A DNA stretch of 64,000 nucleotides from a virus. Positions 1 through 8,427 of the stretch are shown piece by piece. The notes under the pieces are model-generated. The model saw only the letters and a program-made list of their open reading frames with translations, was not told the origin of the DNA and did not search any database. The stretch lies in the IMG/VR virus record IMGVR_UViG_3300025770_000004, positions 62,001 through 126,000 of that record. One strand, 5' to 3'. Numbering within the stretch: the first letter of the stretch is position 1; each line of letters begins with the position of its first letter. A program made the translations under genes and the position numbers.

Positions 1-846
1 ATAAACTTTGGTGCTGATGCTGAAAATCTATTATTTACAAAAAATATATTACCAATATCGAGTAATAACTTTGTTTTAGGATTACCACAACAATATGCGT
101 ATGAGATTAAGAAGTTAGGAGTTTTCTCACATGTAAATGCTTATGAGAGATTCGGAACAATATTTATTGTCGCTACACCAAATATAAGATTATTTAAGAA
201 TCGAAATGCTGATTATTTCACAATTGATATAAAAGCTTTTGAGCTTGATAGATATGAGAAATCTAAGATAGATAAATATCTTAGGACAGGAGGACAGTTA
301 CAATTAACAAGAAAATATAGAGTAGATTCACCAAAAATATCATATTATATAATGAATATATTCGTTATGAATTATTCGGATGCAACTGACGATTCGGTTA
401 ATGCACAAATATTAGATAAGATATCAGAATACTTTTTAGACTTAAAAAGAATAGATAGAATACCAAAGCTTGATATAATAAGAGAACTATCAACAATAAA
501 TGATGTACACTCTATTGATCTTCAATTCATGTGTAAAAAGAATGAGGATTACCACAAAGAAAATAAAATAAATGTTGAAAACAAATTATCAAATTTTGAT
601 TCTAAGATAAATGTTGATATATCAACACCAAAAGCTGATCCAAATTATATTTCAAATAAAGTTATTGGTTTAGATCCGGTTCTTGATGATATAATATTTG
701 AAGCAGATGAAATACCGGTTATTAGAGGTGGTTGGTATGATAGAAACGGTCTATATTATTCTGATAATATAGATGGTGGTGGTTTAAAATCAGTAAATAT
801 TATTAAAAAGGGTATTGTTGATTCAAAAAATAGAGCGGGTATATAA
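1..846 (+). CDS. Baseplate wedge (gp6/baseplate J-like) protein, C-terminal part
   Basis: The reading frame is open from the first base of the window, so only the C-terminal 281 residues are present. The central part (ISYYIMNIFVMNYSDAT, then SEYFLDLKRIDRIPKLDI and a short segment ending in HSIDLQF) has the alpha/beta pattern of the C-terminal domain of baseplate J/T4 gp6 proteins, where two copies pair to lock adjacent baseplate wedges. The tail is Gly/Tyr-rich with acidic loops. The next gene overlaps its stop by one base, consistent with a tail-gene operon. The family call is by pattern only; a different tail structural protein is possible. Confidence 0.45.
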   Translation: MNFGADAENLLFTKNILPISSNNFVLGLPQQYAYEIKKLGVFSHVNAYERFGTIFIVATPNIRLFKNRNADYFTIDIKAFELDRYEKSKIDKYLRTGGQLQLTRKYRVDSPKISYYIMNIFVMNYSDATDDSVNAQILDKISEYFLDLKRIDRIPKLDIIRELSTINDVHSIDLQFMCKKNEDYHKENKINVENKLSNFDSKINVDISTPKADPNYISNKVIGLDPVLDDIIFEADEIPVIRGGWYDRNGLYYSDNIDGGGLKSVNIIKKGIVDSKNRAGI

Positions 847-1100
847 TGTTATACGATAGACAACAACTTAGTGAACTTAATTACATGAAACACAGACATG
901 ATGATGATGATTCAAATTTTGATTATGAAAATAATTTACTTGATAAATCATTATCACCTTATATGTATGAGAATGATGTCATGAATACTTTCCTTAAAAA
1001 ATTACAACCCTTAGTTTCTATAAATTTCGACCATATGAATGTTATGAAGAATTTTAAGAACTACATGGTGGATAAATATTACTATAAACAACAAGGATAA
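846..1100 (+). CDS. Small acidic/His-rich protein, probably tail-operon member
   Basis: 84 residues, starting inside the stop region of the upstream baseplate-like gene, which suggests translational coupling. It carries a run of Asp (HRHDDDDSNFD) near residue 20 and a basic, Tyr-rich C terminus. No family recognised. The position directly after a tail gene makes a structural or assembly role plausible, but nothing in the sequence proves it. Confidence 0.6.
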   Translation: MLYDRQQLSELNYMKHRHDDDDSNFDYENNLLDKSLSPYMYENDVMNTFLKKLQPLVSINFDHMNVMKNFKNYMVDKYYYKQQG

Positions 1101-1116
1101 AAAACCATTTCAAATT

Positions 1117-1126
1117 TTAATATATA
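1117..1126 (+). promoter_or_regulatory. Late-type promoter motif TTAATATATA
   Basis: Exact TTAATATATA lies 23 bp before the start codon at 1150, after the end of the tail operon. The same 10-mer recurs before many other genes of the window, usually closer to the ATG. Confidence 0.5.
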
Positions 1127-1149
1127 ATAAACAAAAGTAATTTAAACGA

Positions 1150-1809
1150 ATGTCAGATAAGTCAAACAATAAGAAAATAGTAGGTTTCAGAAAATTCTCT
1201 GATATTAAAACCGAATCTAAAAAGATTAAGGAAATAGATCCATCATTACCCTTTAATGGATTTAAAGATTCTGATATTCCTATGAATCCAAATTTACCAC
1301 TTGACTCTAAAAAGATTGAGAAACCAGCATCTAGAAAGAATCTGATGCCAGAAGATCAAGATATTAATTTATCTAATGATGATGAAAACGAAGATTTCGG
1401 ATATGAGTTTGAAGAGGAGAATGAAAATAAAGAGGTTGAGACTTTTGGTAAAATTGCTAAATTCCCTAAGAATATTAAAGCTTCTAAAGCTTATAACTTC
1501 CTTGAAAATGTTAAAGTACCTAAGAAATCAATCTGGTATATAATGGTTGAGAAACAAGATAACGAACTTCAAATGGTTAAATATAACTATAAAGAAGGTG
1601 TTGATTTAGGTAAATTTGTAACTGAATTAAAATCTTATTATATTGATAAATATAAAAATGAACCTAAACTTAAAAAATTACTAGAATCTGTTTATGTTGA
1701 TGGTAATGATAAGTATTCAATGGTTAAAAATATACCACTTGTTACAGTTGAAGGTAAAAAGCTTATAACTATAATAACTGAGGATTTAATTAGATTACTT
1801 TCAAAATAA
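1150..1809 (+). CDS. Unknown 219-aa protein with disordered acidic N-terminal half
   Basis: Residues 1-100 are highly charged and low-complexity (Lys/Glu/Asp with Pro), ending in a strongly acidic stretch. Residues 110-219 look folded, with a SIWYIMVEKQDNE-type strand and a helical Lys/Tyr-rich C terminus. It may start with a variant of the window's recurring N-terminal signal (KIVGFRKFSDI at residues 9-19), but the fit is weak. It is preceded by a late-type promoter motif and followed after 12 bp by a gene carrying the clear signal, so the two are probably co-transcribed late. Function unknown. Confidence 0.65.
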   Translation: MSDKSNNKKIVGFRKFSDIKTESKKIKEIDPSLPFNGFKDSDIPMNPNLPLDSKKIEKPASRKNLMPEDQDINLSNDDENEDFGYEFEEENENKEVETFGKIAKFPKNIKASKAYNFLENVKVPKKSIWYIMVEKQDNELQMVKYNYKEGVDLGKFVTELKSYYIDKYKNEPKLKKLLESVYVDGNDKYSMVKNIPLVTVEGKKLITIITEDLIRLLSK

Positions 1810-1821
1810 AAATAAAAGATT

Positions 1822-2100
1822 ATGAAACATATAAATAGGTTTAATGAAAATACTAAAGTCAATCGAATTTTAGAGATGCAAGAAGAGGAAGAAGGACCAT
1901 GGAAAACCTTAGATTTTTTCACAGACTTAGATGATTTTCATAAAGAAAATGATGTACACTCATCTTGTCATACAACCTTAGATAATTTTGTCTCATTTCT
2001 GACAGATAAATATACTAGAGAAGTAATCAATACTATACTTGGTGAGGACGAAGACGACTATCCGGGTGAATATACCGATGATAATCTTGACCAAATGTGA
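1822..2100 (+). CDS. Small acidic protein with capsid-targeting-like N terminus
   Basis: 92 residues starting MKHINRFNEN, the shortest form of the N-terminal signal shared by about 20 proteins here and resembling the T4 internal-protein propeptide MKTYQEFIAE. The rest is acidic, with EEEEGPW near residue 20 and a Glu/Asp-rich tail. By analogy it may be packaged in the head and trimmed; this is inference. A short frame overlaps the stop (ATG at 2100, 11 codons) and could be a coupled micro-ORF. Confidence 0.6.
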   Translation: MKHINRFNENTKVNRILEMQEEEEGPWKTLDFFTDLDDFHKENDVHSSCHTTLDNFVSFLTDKYTREVINTILGEDEDDYPGEYTDDNLDQM

Positions 2101-2173
2101 TGTTCGAGATGGTTTGGGATAGATTTCCGATATAACTCAAACCTGTTCATCGATTAAATAAAATTAATAAGTT

Positions 2174-3430
2174 ATGAACAAAAGTTTCCACATATCAATT
2201 TACACATCTTTCCTTATTATAATTACTTTTTTTGTAGTTAAAGTTATGTTGTTATCTGGATTTATTAATTCTTCGGTATATACAGATTGGTATGAGTTTA
2301 TTAGTTTGTTATTATTTTTACCACCTTTTTGTATTATACTAAAAGAAAATATAGGTAATAACTCCAATTTCAATTCCAACATGTTAGACGCTATTAACAA
2401 ATCTAATTCTGTAATAGAATTTTGTCCTGATGGACACGTAATTAAAGCAAACCAAAATTTCCTAGACATATTTGGTTATACAATAGAAGAGGTTAAAGGT
2501 AAACATCATAGTATGTTCGTTAAACATGAATATAAAAACACACTTAAATATAAAAAGTTTTGGAAAGATTTAAGAGATGGTGAATTTAAAAGTGGTGAAT
2601 TTGTGAGAATAGATAGTGAAGGTGATGAGGTTCACATCAATGGTAATTACAACCCTATTCTAGATGGTAATGGTAAATGTTATAAGATACTAAAAGTAGT
2701 AAACAATATAACAGAAATGGTAGAACAAAAAGCTGAGATAGAAAAAACCAACTCCTACCTAGAACATGCTGCAAAAATATTAAGACACGATATGCATAGT
2801 GGGATAAACACCTATATGCCAAGAGGTTTACGTTCTTTAAAAAGAAAGATGTCTCCCGAAATTATTAAAAAATTAAAACTAGAATCCTCTTTAAAGTTAA
2901 TAGAGGAAGGGTTAAAACACTCACAAAAAGTATATACTGGTGTTAAAGAATTTACAAATCTTGTTAAAAAAGATGCTACATTAGAAAGAGAAATTTTTAA
3001 TTTAAAGGATATATTAAAATCACACCTAAGTACTACCGCATACTCAAAACAAGTTATTATAGAAAATTTAATAGAATGTAACGTTAATGAATCTTTATTT
3101 TGTACTGCTGTAGATAACCTAATAAGAAATGGGTTAAAATATAATGACAGTGATTCAAAGTTAGTTAAGATATATATGGATGAAGCGAAATACAATAAAG
3201 ATAGAGGTTCGTATAGAAATTTACTAATAATAGAAGACAATGGAAGAGGGATGTCGCAAAAGGAATTTGAAGACTTATCTAAACCATATATAAGAAAAAA
3301 TAAACAACAAGAGTCTGGAACGGGATTAGGGTTAAACATATGTTTAGCGATAATGAAAGAACATGGTTTTGGTGTTAGTAGTGAAAAAATAAAAATAGGA
3401 ACTAAAATAAAAATAGAAATACCATTATGA
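2174..3430 (+). CDS. Membrane PAS-domain sensor histidine kinase
   Basis: 418 residues. Two hydrophobic segments (about 9-30 and 40-58) anchor it in the inner membrane. A PAS domain follows (about 73-183, with GYTIEEVKGKHHSMF), then a short coiled coil and a dimerisation helix with phospho-acceptor His205 in ILRHDMHSGIN. The catalytic domain has the N box (DNLIRNG, 314-320), G1 box (EDNGRGM, 354-360) and G2 box (GTGLGL, 382-387). All residues needed for autophosphorylation are visible. The stop overlaps the start of the response regulator by 4 bp (ATGA), so the two form a cognate pair. The gene sits between tail genes and a metabolic block; a complete two-component system is very unusual in a lytic phage. 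The input signal is not predictable. Confidence 0.93.
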   Translation: MNKSFHISIYTSFLIIITFFVVKVMLLSGFINSSVYTDWYEFISLLLFLPPFCIILKENIGNNSNFNSNMLDAINKSNSVIEFCPDGHVIKANQNFLDIFGYTIEEVKGKHHSMFVKHEYKNTLKYKKFWKDLRDGEFKSGEFVRIDSEGDEVHINGNYNPILDGNGKCYKILKVVNNITEMVEQKAEIEKTNSYLEHAAKILRHDMHSGINTYMPRGLRSLKRKMSPEIIKKLKLESSLKLIEEGLKHSQKVYTGVKEFTNLVKKDATLEREIFNLKDILKSHLSTTAYSKQVIIENLIECNVNESLFCTAVDNLIRNGLKYNDSDSKLVKIYMDEAKYNKDRGSYRNLLIIEDNGRGMSQKEFEDLSKPYIRKNKQQESGTGLGLNICLAIMKEHGFGVSSEKIKIGTKIKIEIPL

Positions 3431-3858
3431 TTGATTCAATATTATTAGTAGATGATGAAGACTTATTCCACCTAGTCTTCGAAGACGCTTGCAGTCTTTT
3501 AGATATAACATTAAGCCTTACAAGTGTGTCTAGTTCAGATGATGCTAGTAATATGTTTAAAGAATGGTTTGAGAGTGGTAAAGGAAAACCTAGTTGTGCC
3601 TTTATAGATTTAAATATATTAGGTAGTTCTTTCGATGGTATAGAATTGATTAGAAAGATAAATTTTGAATACGGAAATGAGGTGGTTGTCGGAATAATAT
3701 CCTCATCCAACGAGGAATCCGAAAAAGCGAAAGCAATAGCAGCTGGTGCTCAATTTTGGATAATAAAATCTGACGAGATAGAACCTAGACTTGAAGAGTT
3801 TAGAGAGGATTTTAAAGGTTATAAATCTAAAAGTCTTCCATTTAAGGTTTATAAATAA
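3427..3858 (+). CDS. Response regulator receiver protein (single domain)
   Basis: 143 residues, receiver domain only, with no DNA-binding output domain. Acidic pocket Asp9/Asp10/Glu11 (LLVDDED), phospho-acceptor Asp61 (CAFIDLN), conserved Ser after strand 4 (GIISSS, 90-94) and Lys114 (WIIKSDE) are all in place. The loop after Asp61 is two residues longer than usual (DLNILGSSFDG). It is coupled to the kinase by an ATGA overlap. As a CheY-like protein it would act by protein-protein contact, on a host target or on a phage effector such as another signalling gene in this window; the partner is unknown. Confidence 0.93.
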   Translation: MIDSILLVDDEDLFHLVFEDACSLLDITLSLTSVSSSDDASNMFKEWFESGKGKPSCAFIDLNILGSSFDGIELIRKINFEYGNEVVVGIISSSNEESEKAKAIAAGAQFWIIKSDEIEPRLEEFREDFKGYKSKSLPFKVYK

Positions 3859-3859
3859 T

Positions 3860-4054
3860 CTACCTTCTAAAAGAATTTCCTTTAGCCTTTTCTATATCTA
3901 TAATCGGTGTCGATGGCATTTTTATTATTTGGTAATCGTCATCTTCAAATTCTTTTAATTCATCCAAAGAATTGATTCTTCTTAAAGGAATATTATCAAC
4001 GGATGAGTTATCTAAAAATTCACCAATTTTCTTTTCTGTTTTAATTATTATCAT
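3860..4054 (-). CDS. Unknown 64-aa protein
   Basis: 64 residues, mixed charge, C-terminal basic (GNSFRR). It follows the P-loop kinase gene by 2 bp in the same direction and converges with the response regulator gene, with stop codons only a base apart. No family recognised. Confidence 0.55.
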   Translation of the reverse strand: MIIIKTEKKIGEFLDNSSVDNIPLRRINSLDELKEFEDDDYQIIKMPSTPIIDIEKAKGNSFRR

Positions 4055-4056
4055 AT

Positions 4057-4632
4057 TTATTTTATTAAACTTTTTATTATAAAATCAACTCTATTATCCA
4101 TATTCTCATTAGATAAATCAATATGTTTTATATTTTCTATTTCTAAATAAGACTTTATCCAAGTTCCTAACTTCTCAATCTCACCTTTATCATGAAATCT
4201 AATACCATCATCACTATCATTAACTGACATAGCTGGTACATAAAATATTTCATCAATCGTATTTATGTGTTTTAATATTTCCTTCTGTAAATGATTTATT
4301 GATGCTATATCTTTATTAGATAGTTTAGAATCGAATAAATTTCTGAAATAGAAATAATTTAGAATCGAACTAGAATCACATATTATATAATCCTTACTAT
4401 CTAAAAACATTAATTCCTTATTCAATTGTTTATAAAAGATAACCATTTGATCATTAGGTGAATCTGGAATACCATACTCAGCAATATAATCAGTTGCAGA
4501 TTCACCTACAAAAACAGAATTAATATTTCTCTTTTTCAATTCAGTGTGTACCTCAGAAGCTAATGTTGATTTACCACTAGCAGGAGGACCCATTATCATT
4601 ATTAATTTACCCTTAAAATTTATATCTTTCAT
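4057..4632 (-). CDS. P-loop nucleoside/nucleotide kinase-like ATPase (NadR-kinase-like)
   Basis: 191 residues. A clear Walker A motif GPPASGKST (15-23) is followed by VFVGESATDYIAEYG (37-51), typical of small P-loop kinases related to the NadR ribosylnicotinamide-kinase domain and AAA_28 proteins. IICDSSS (83-89) may be the Walker B strand. The start overlaps the DHFR gene by 20 bp, so they are co-translated. With the PRPP synthetase downstream it suggests nucleotide or NAD precursor phosphorylation, but the substrate cannot be fixed from the sequence. Confidence 0.7.
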   Translation of the reverse strand: MKDINFKGKLIMIMGPPASGKSTLASEVHTELKKRNINSVFVGESATDYIAEYGIPDSPNDQMVIFYKQLNKELMFLDSKDYIICDSSSILNYFYFRNLFDSKLSNKDIASINHLQKEILKHINTIDEIFYVPAMSVNDSDDGIRFHDKGEIEKLGTWIKSYLEIENIKHIDLSNENMDNRVDFIIKSLIK

Positions 4633-5092
4633 ATTCTATAAATGAATAATTATACTCGTTTTTATCATCCTGTTCTTTATTCTCTCTTATCACTTCTACC
4701 CAATCCTCATCAATCTCAGGAAAATAAGTATCTCCTTCAAACTCCTCATCAATAAGGGTGAGATATATTTTATCAGCTATATTAATTGACTGTTTATATA
4801 TCTCACCTCCACCAATTATAAAACAATTAGAACCACATAATAATAAAGCTTCTTCTAATGAACCAACAACCTCACAATCATCCACCTCATAATCTTCTTG
4901 TCTTGTTATTATTATATTTCTTCTATTTGGTAAAGGTCTACCAATTGATTCATAAGTCTTCCTACCCATAACAATTGAATTATCAGTTGTTAGTTTCTTG
5001 AAGTGCTTCAAATCTGATGGTAAATTCCATATCAAAGAGTTATCATTACCAATGACTCTATTTTTCGAAGTTGCTACAATTATCTTAATCAT
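4613..5092 (-). CDS. folA: Dihydrofolate reductase
   Basis: 159 residues, the usual length. The N terminus has IVATSKNRVIGNDNSLIWNL with the invariant substrate-loop Trp, then the helix-C DLKHFKKLT, NADPH-binding VMGRKTYESIGRPLPNRRN, and the FIIGGGEIYKQ motif. It reduces dihydrofolate to tetrahydrofolate, needed for thymidylate synthesis during phage replication; T4 frd is the classical example. It overlaps the P-loop kinase gene. No thymidylate synthase is in this window. Confidence 0.96.
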   Translation of the reverse strand: MIKIIVATSKNRVIGNDNSLIWNLPSDLKHFKKLTTDNSIVMGRKTYESIGRPLPNRRNIIITRQEDYEVDDCEVVGSLEEALLLCGSNCFIIGGGEIYKQSINIADKIYLTLIDEEFEGDTYFPEIDEDWVEVIRENKEQDDKNEYNYSFIEYERYKF

Positions 5093-5135
5093 ATCTACTT
5101 ATTGTTACTAACATAATTTACCAGTATATGATATA

Positions 5136-6314
5136 TTATTTATTAAAGAATTGACCATTTGTTTCAATCTTCTTCAAATCATCCGGAGTAAAAGATTGTG
5201 GTTGTGTTTTAACTAAATTGACTATCTCTTGAAAATTAGCCTTAGCTTCATCCATTCTACCAGTATAAAAACTAGCCGCGGCGTGTGCCTCAGCAAACTT
5301 CCAAGTATAAAGAGCCTCATCAACAAATAATAATCTCTTAGGATAAGGATTTTTACCGTGGAAATTAACCTTACAGAACTTCGTATAAAGATAAGCCATA
5401 TGCCATTCACCAACTTGTAAGTAATAATCTATTATTGTTTTTATAGACTCACCTCTCATTGGATCCATAGAATAAGCTTTCAAACACTCTTGATGTGTTA
5501 AAGACCAAGGTTCTTCAAGAAGTCTCATAACTGTTCCTATTCTAAATTGTGAATAGTAAATTTCTTCAGCATAACCATCAGGCCTAGAAGTTCTTTCTCT
5601 ATAATATTTAAGAGATCTTCTTAACCTTTCTTCATTCTCGTCTTTGTTATTTGGTAAAGATGCTGAATCATGATATGATTGAGCTGTATAGAAAATCCAC
5701 CTTGGATCTTTTCTATCATTATCAATATAATTTTCTAATACGTGAGCATGAGATTTATATTTAGCTGGTATATCACCTTGCCAAGAGTTACCAGTCATCT
5801 TAACATCAACATGAATATTCTCAGCAAGTGCCGAGGTAATATTCTTATCTTCACATATGATAAATTCATGAACAGGACCATACCACTTAAATGGCTTAGA
5901 CACTCTAAAGAAAGTATTTCTAGTATATTTCATTTGACCGATATACGTATTCATCATATATAAATCTTTTGTGAATTGTCTCTTATCGAATTTTGGCTGT
6001 ATGATTACAGTTTCATCACAATCAAACCAATACCCGTATGTTTTATCTGCATTCCAATCCAATTCTTTAACAACCTCTCTTAGCTTCTCCATTGAATGGT
6101 TTCTACTATTTTCAAAGTTATCAAACGGTCTATCATAAACATACGTTGGTATGTTGTTATCTTCTCCGAACTTTCTTATTATATCCTGTGTACCATCAGT
6201 AGATCCGGTATCTGTTACGACAATTAGATCAGTGAATGATTTTGCACTTTCTAACATCTTTCCTATCACATGTGATTCGTCCTTACATATGAAATTAAGC
6301 GCTAATTTCCCCAT
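5136..6314 (-). CDS. Family 2 glycosyltransferase with TPR-like C terminus
   Basis: 392 residues. A GT-A fold starts at the N terminus (LALNFICKDESHVIGKML), with VTDTGSTDGTQDI near residue 35 and the metal-binding FDCDE near residue 98. The C-terminal half is helical with repeating Tyr/Ala pairs (FYTAQSYHDSA, KYYRER, AAASFYTGRMDEAKANF) like TPR units, a layout common in glycosyltransferases of T4-like phages. The donor may come from sugar nucleotides shaped by the nearby GalE; the target (virion glycoprotein, DNA base or host glycan) is unknown. Confidence 0.85.
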   Translation of the reverse strand: MGKLALNFICKDESHVIGKMLESAKSFTDLIVVTDTGSTDGTQDIIRKFGEDNNIPTYVYDRPFDNFENSRNHSMEKLREVVKELDWNADKTYGYWFDCDETVIIQPKFDKRQFTKDLYMMNTYIGQMKYTRNTFFRVSKPFKWYGPVHEFIICEDKNITSALAENIHVDVKMTGNSWQGDIPAKYKSHAHVLENYIDNDRKDPRWIFYTAQSYHDSASLPNNKDENEERLRRSLKYYRERTSRPDGYAEEIYYSQFRIGTVMRLLEEPWSLTHQECLKAYSMDPMRGESIKTIIDYYLQVGEWHMAYLYTKFCKVNFHGKNPYPKRLLFVDEALYTWKFAEAHAAASFYTGRMDEAKANFQEIVNLVKTQPQSFTPDDLKKIETNGQFFNK

Positions 6315-6344
6315 TTAAATATTATTATTTTTTATTTATATCTA

Positions 6345-6638
6345 CTATAACCGATTTGTTTCATTCAGTATAGAGTTTATTTTGATATCTCTTAATTTTG
6401 ATTTATTTATTAGATATATTTTATTTACTTTATTATGGTTTACCCAACCAACACCATCAGTGGAATGTTGAGCAATAGTTATATTATCATTTTCTATATG
6501 AGTGATTATATAAACCTCATCTCCCTTAACAGATTTTGGATAACCATTTTTTTTTCTCTTCAATAGAACGACCTCATCTCCCTTACTAAAGGAGATTATT
6601 CCTCGTTTTATCATATCTTTTATTACCCACTCATTCAT
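6345..6638 (-). CDS. Unknown 97-aa protein with possible SH3-like beta fold
   Basis: The middle (KGDEVVLLKRKKNGYPKS and KGDEVYIITHIENDN) repeats a KGDEV beta-strand start twice, as in small SH3/KOW-like barrels. The C terminus is basic. It lies 14 bp after the HAD gene on the same strand, in the metabolic operon. No specific function recognised. Confidence 0.6.
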   Translation of the reverse strand: MNEWVIKDMIKRGIISFSKGDEVVLLKRKKNGYPKSVKGDEVYIITHIENDNITIAQHSTDGVGWVNHNKVNKIYLINKSKLRDIKINSILNETNRL

Positions 6639-6652
6639 TACAAAGGTTATTT

Positions 6653-7018
6653 TTAGTCTCCGAATGTTAAAATTTCTTTATTCACTTTCTTCAAATCTCC
6701 CCACACTTCACTATATGTTATCCCGCGTACTTTACGATTATCTATCCAGATATATTCATCATCCTCACCTTTACACCTTGGTTTATCTGTTATTAGGCCA
6801 TTATATTTAAACCCATTATCATCTAACCATTTTATTGTAACATCTCTATCTTTTGATTCACGAGCCGTGAAAAATGTAATATGATGTCCATCATCATACC
6901 ACTTATTAATTTGTTCTAATGAACCCTCAATAACTTTTGCAGTTGCATATAAGTGTGAATCTTCATTACTAATATCATCACAACAGGTTCCATCTATATC
7001 TACTAAAAATACTTTCAT
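6653..7018 (-). CDS. Small HAD-superfamily phosphatase
   Basis: 121 residues without a large cap domain. HAD motif I is VDIDGT with the nucleophile Asp7 and Asp9; motif II is FFTARE with its Thr; the C-terminal acidic loop is WIDNRK. Such short HAD proteins near sugar or nucleotide genes usually remove phosphate from small metabolites. It lies directly downstream of the PRPP synthetase gene in the same operon. Substrate unknown. Confidence 0.85.
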   Translation of the reverse strand: MKVFLVDIDGTCCDDISNEDSHLYATAKVIEGSLEQINKWYDDGHHITFFTARESKDRDVTIKWLDDNGFKYNGLITDKPRCKGEDDEYIWIDNRKVRGITYSEVWGDLKKVNKEILTFGD

Positions 7019-7033
7019 ACTAATTATTATTTT

Positions 7034-8017
7034 TTACACTATATTCAATTCATGAATACTCTTTTTCTTTGAGATAAAATTAATAGACTTAGCTAAAATT
7101 CTATCACAAGAAATGATGTTTAATTTTTGACCACCCATAACACCTTCTCTGTTTTTCAATGACTCATTAAACTTTTTATCAACAACTGTTGAGATACTAT
7201 CAGAAACCATTAACTCAGTTAACATAGATGTTTCTAAATTATCAAGTGCTTTACCACTCAATACTCCATGTGTAGCTATTGCTCTAACACTCTTAGCTCC
7301 CATCTTCATAACCAATTCACTAGCTTTTTTTAATGTACCAAGTGTATCAGCCATATCATCAACGATAACAACATTTCTACCCTCAACATCACCAACCAAT
7401 TCCATAGAGTGAATTTCATTTGGTTTAATTCTTTTCTTATTAATCATTGCAAATGTTGCTTCAGGGAAAGCTTTACAGAAATCTGTTGCTCTCTTAACAG
7501 CTCCTTGATCAGGTGCAATAATAGTTAAATCATCAATTTGGTTATTTTTGATATGTTCAATGAATATCTTGTTACCATTAAGGTGAACAACCGGAACATT
7601 ATAAAATCCCTGAATAGCAGATGCGTGTAAGTCAATAGTGATAATTCTCGTCATACCAGCTTTCTCTAATATATCGGCTAATAGTTTAGAACCAATAGAT
7701 GATCTCAAATGGTCTGTTTTATCTTGTCTTGAATATCCTTGAAACGGAGAAACTAACGTAAATGATTTACACCCTGCTCTCTTAGCAGCATCTATTATTA
7801 ATAGAGTTTCCATAATTGTATCAGAAGACATTGTTGATTGAATAAAGAAAACATCTTCATCTCTAACAGTCTCTTCGAATAATGGCAATATCTCACCATC
7901 TAAGAACTTGTCTATCTTTAGTTTGCCTGGTTTGATATCGATGTCAAACTCTACACATAGTATATTACAAATACTATTTGCTAATTTCTCACTAGTTGAT
8001 CCGTTGAAAATTTTCAT
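7034..8017 (-). CDS. prs: Ribose-phosphate pyrophosphokinase (PRPP synthetase)
   Basis: 327 residues, near the bacterial length. The N-terminal half contains VSPFQGYSRQDK, the Arg/Asp loop that binds ATP, and IDLHASAIQGFYNVPV. The C-terminal half has the PRPP-binding loop VVIVDDMADTLGTLKKA. It makes PRPP from ribose 5-phosphate and ATP, feeding purine, pyrimidine and NAD synthesis. Several large phages pair prs with NAD-salvage genes; here its neighbours are a HAD phosphatase and a NadR-like kinase, and no nicotinamide phosphoribosyltransferase is in the window. Confidence 0.93.
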   Translation of the reverse strand: MKIFNGSTSEKLANSICNILCVEFDIDIKPGKLKIDKFLDGEILPLFEETVRDEDVFFIQSTMSSDTIMETLLIIDAAKRAGCKSFTLVSPFQGYSRQDKTDHLRSSIGSKLLADILEKAGMTRIITIDLHASAIQGFYNVPVVHLNGNKIFIEHIKNNQIDDLTIIAPDQGAVKRATDFCKAFPEATFAMINKKRIKPNEIHSMELVGDVEGRNVVIVDDMADTLGTLKKASELVMKMGAKSVRAIATHGVLSGKALDNLETSMLTELMVSDSISTVVDKKFNESLKNREGVMGGQKLNIISCDRILAKSINFISKKKSIHELNIV

Positions 8018-8022
8018 ATTAT

Positions 8023-8403
8023 TTATTTATTTTTTAAAAGTAAGTCAATAGCAGATTCACGTAACTGAACCACATTTGGTTTGTAACGTAACTTCACACT
8101 ATTGATGAAATGTTTTATATTTGGTGGGTAATTTATTCGCTCAACCCATTTGAACCTTTTATTACCATATCCATATCTTAGTGGTTTTCTATTTCTTGGT
8201 AGGAATAGTTTATCTATAACCTTTTCTGGTTGTGTTAATTTATTATGATATTTTTCTTTTTTCCATTGAAATAATATATCACACTGGTTTTTTTCAGAAA
8301 GAGAATTAAACCAAACGATATTAGAACCCATCCTATTTCTAAGAGAGTTTAATTCTTTTTGATGTTGTTTTCTTTTTTTCGATTTATTTGAAATCATATA
8401 CAT
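8023..8403 (-). CDS. Unknown basic 126-aa protein
   Basis: Strongly basic throughout (KSKKRKQHQKE near the N terminus, FLPRNRKPLRYGYGNKRFKW in the middle), which suggests nucleic-acid binding. It lies 5 bp after prs in reverse order of the operon. The first codons MYMIS give two possible starts. No family recognised. Confidence 0.6.
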   Translation of the reverse strand: MYMISNKSKKRKQHQKELNSLRNRMGSNIVWFNSLSEKNQCDILFQWKKEKYHNKLTQPEKVIDKLFLPRNRKPLRYGYGNKRFKWVERINYPPNIKHFINSVKLRYKPNVVQLRESAIDLLLKNK

Positions 8404-8427
8404 AAAGGTAATTAAAATTATTAGTTA

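Noticed and set aside
2100-2135. Micro-ORF MFEMVWDRFPI overlapping the stop of 1822-2100
   Set aside because: Only 11 residues; the in-frame continuation past the TGA is also protein-like, but TGA is used as an ordinary stop elsewhere in the window, so neither is annotated.
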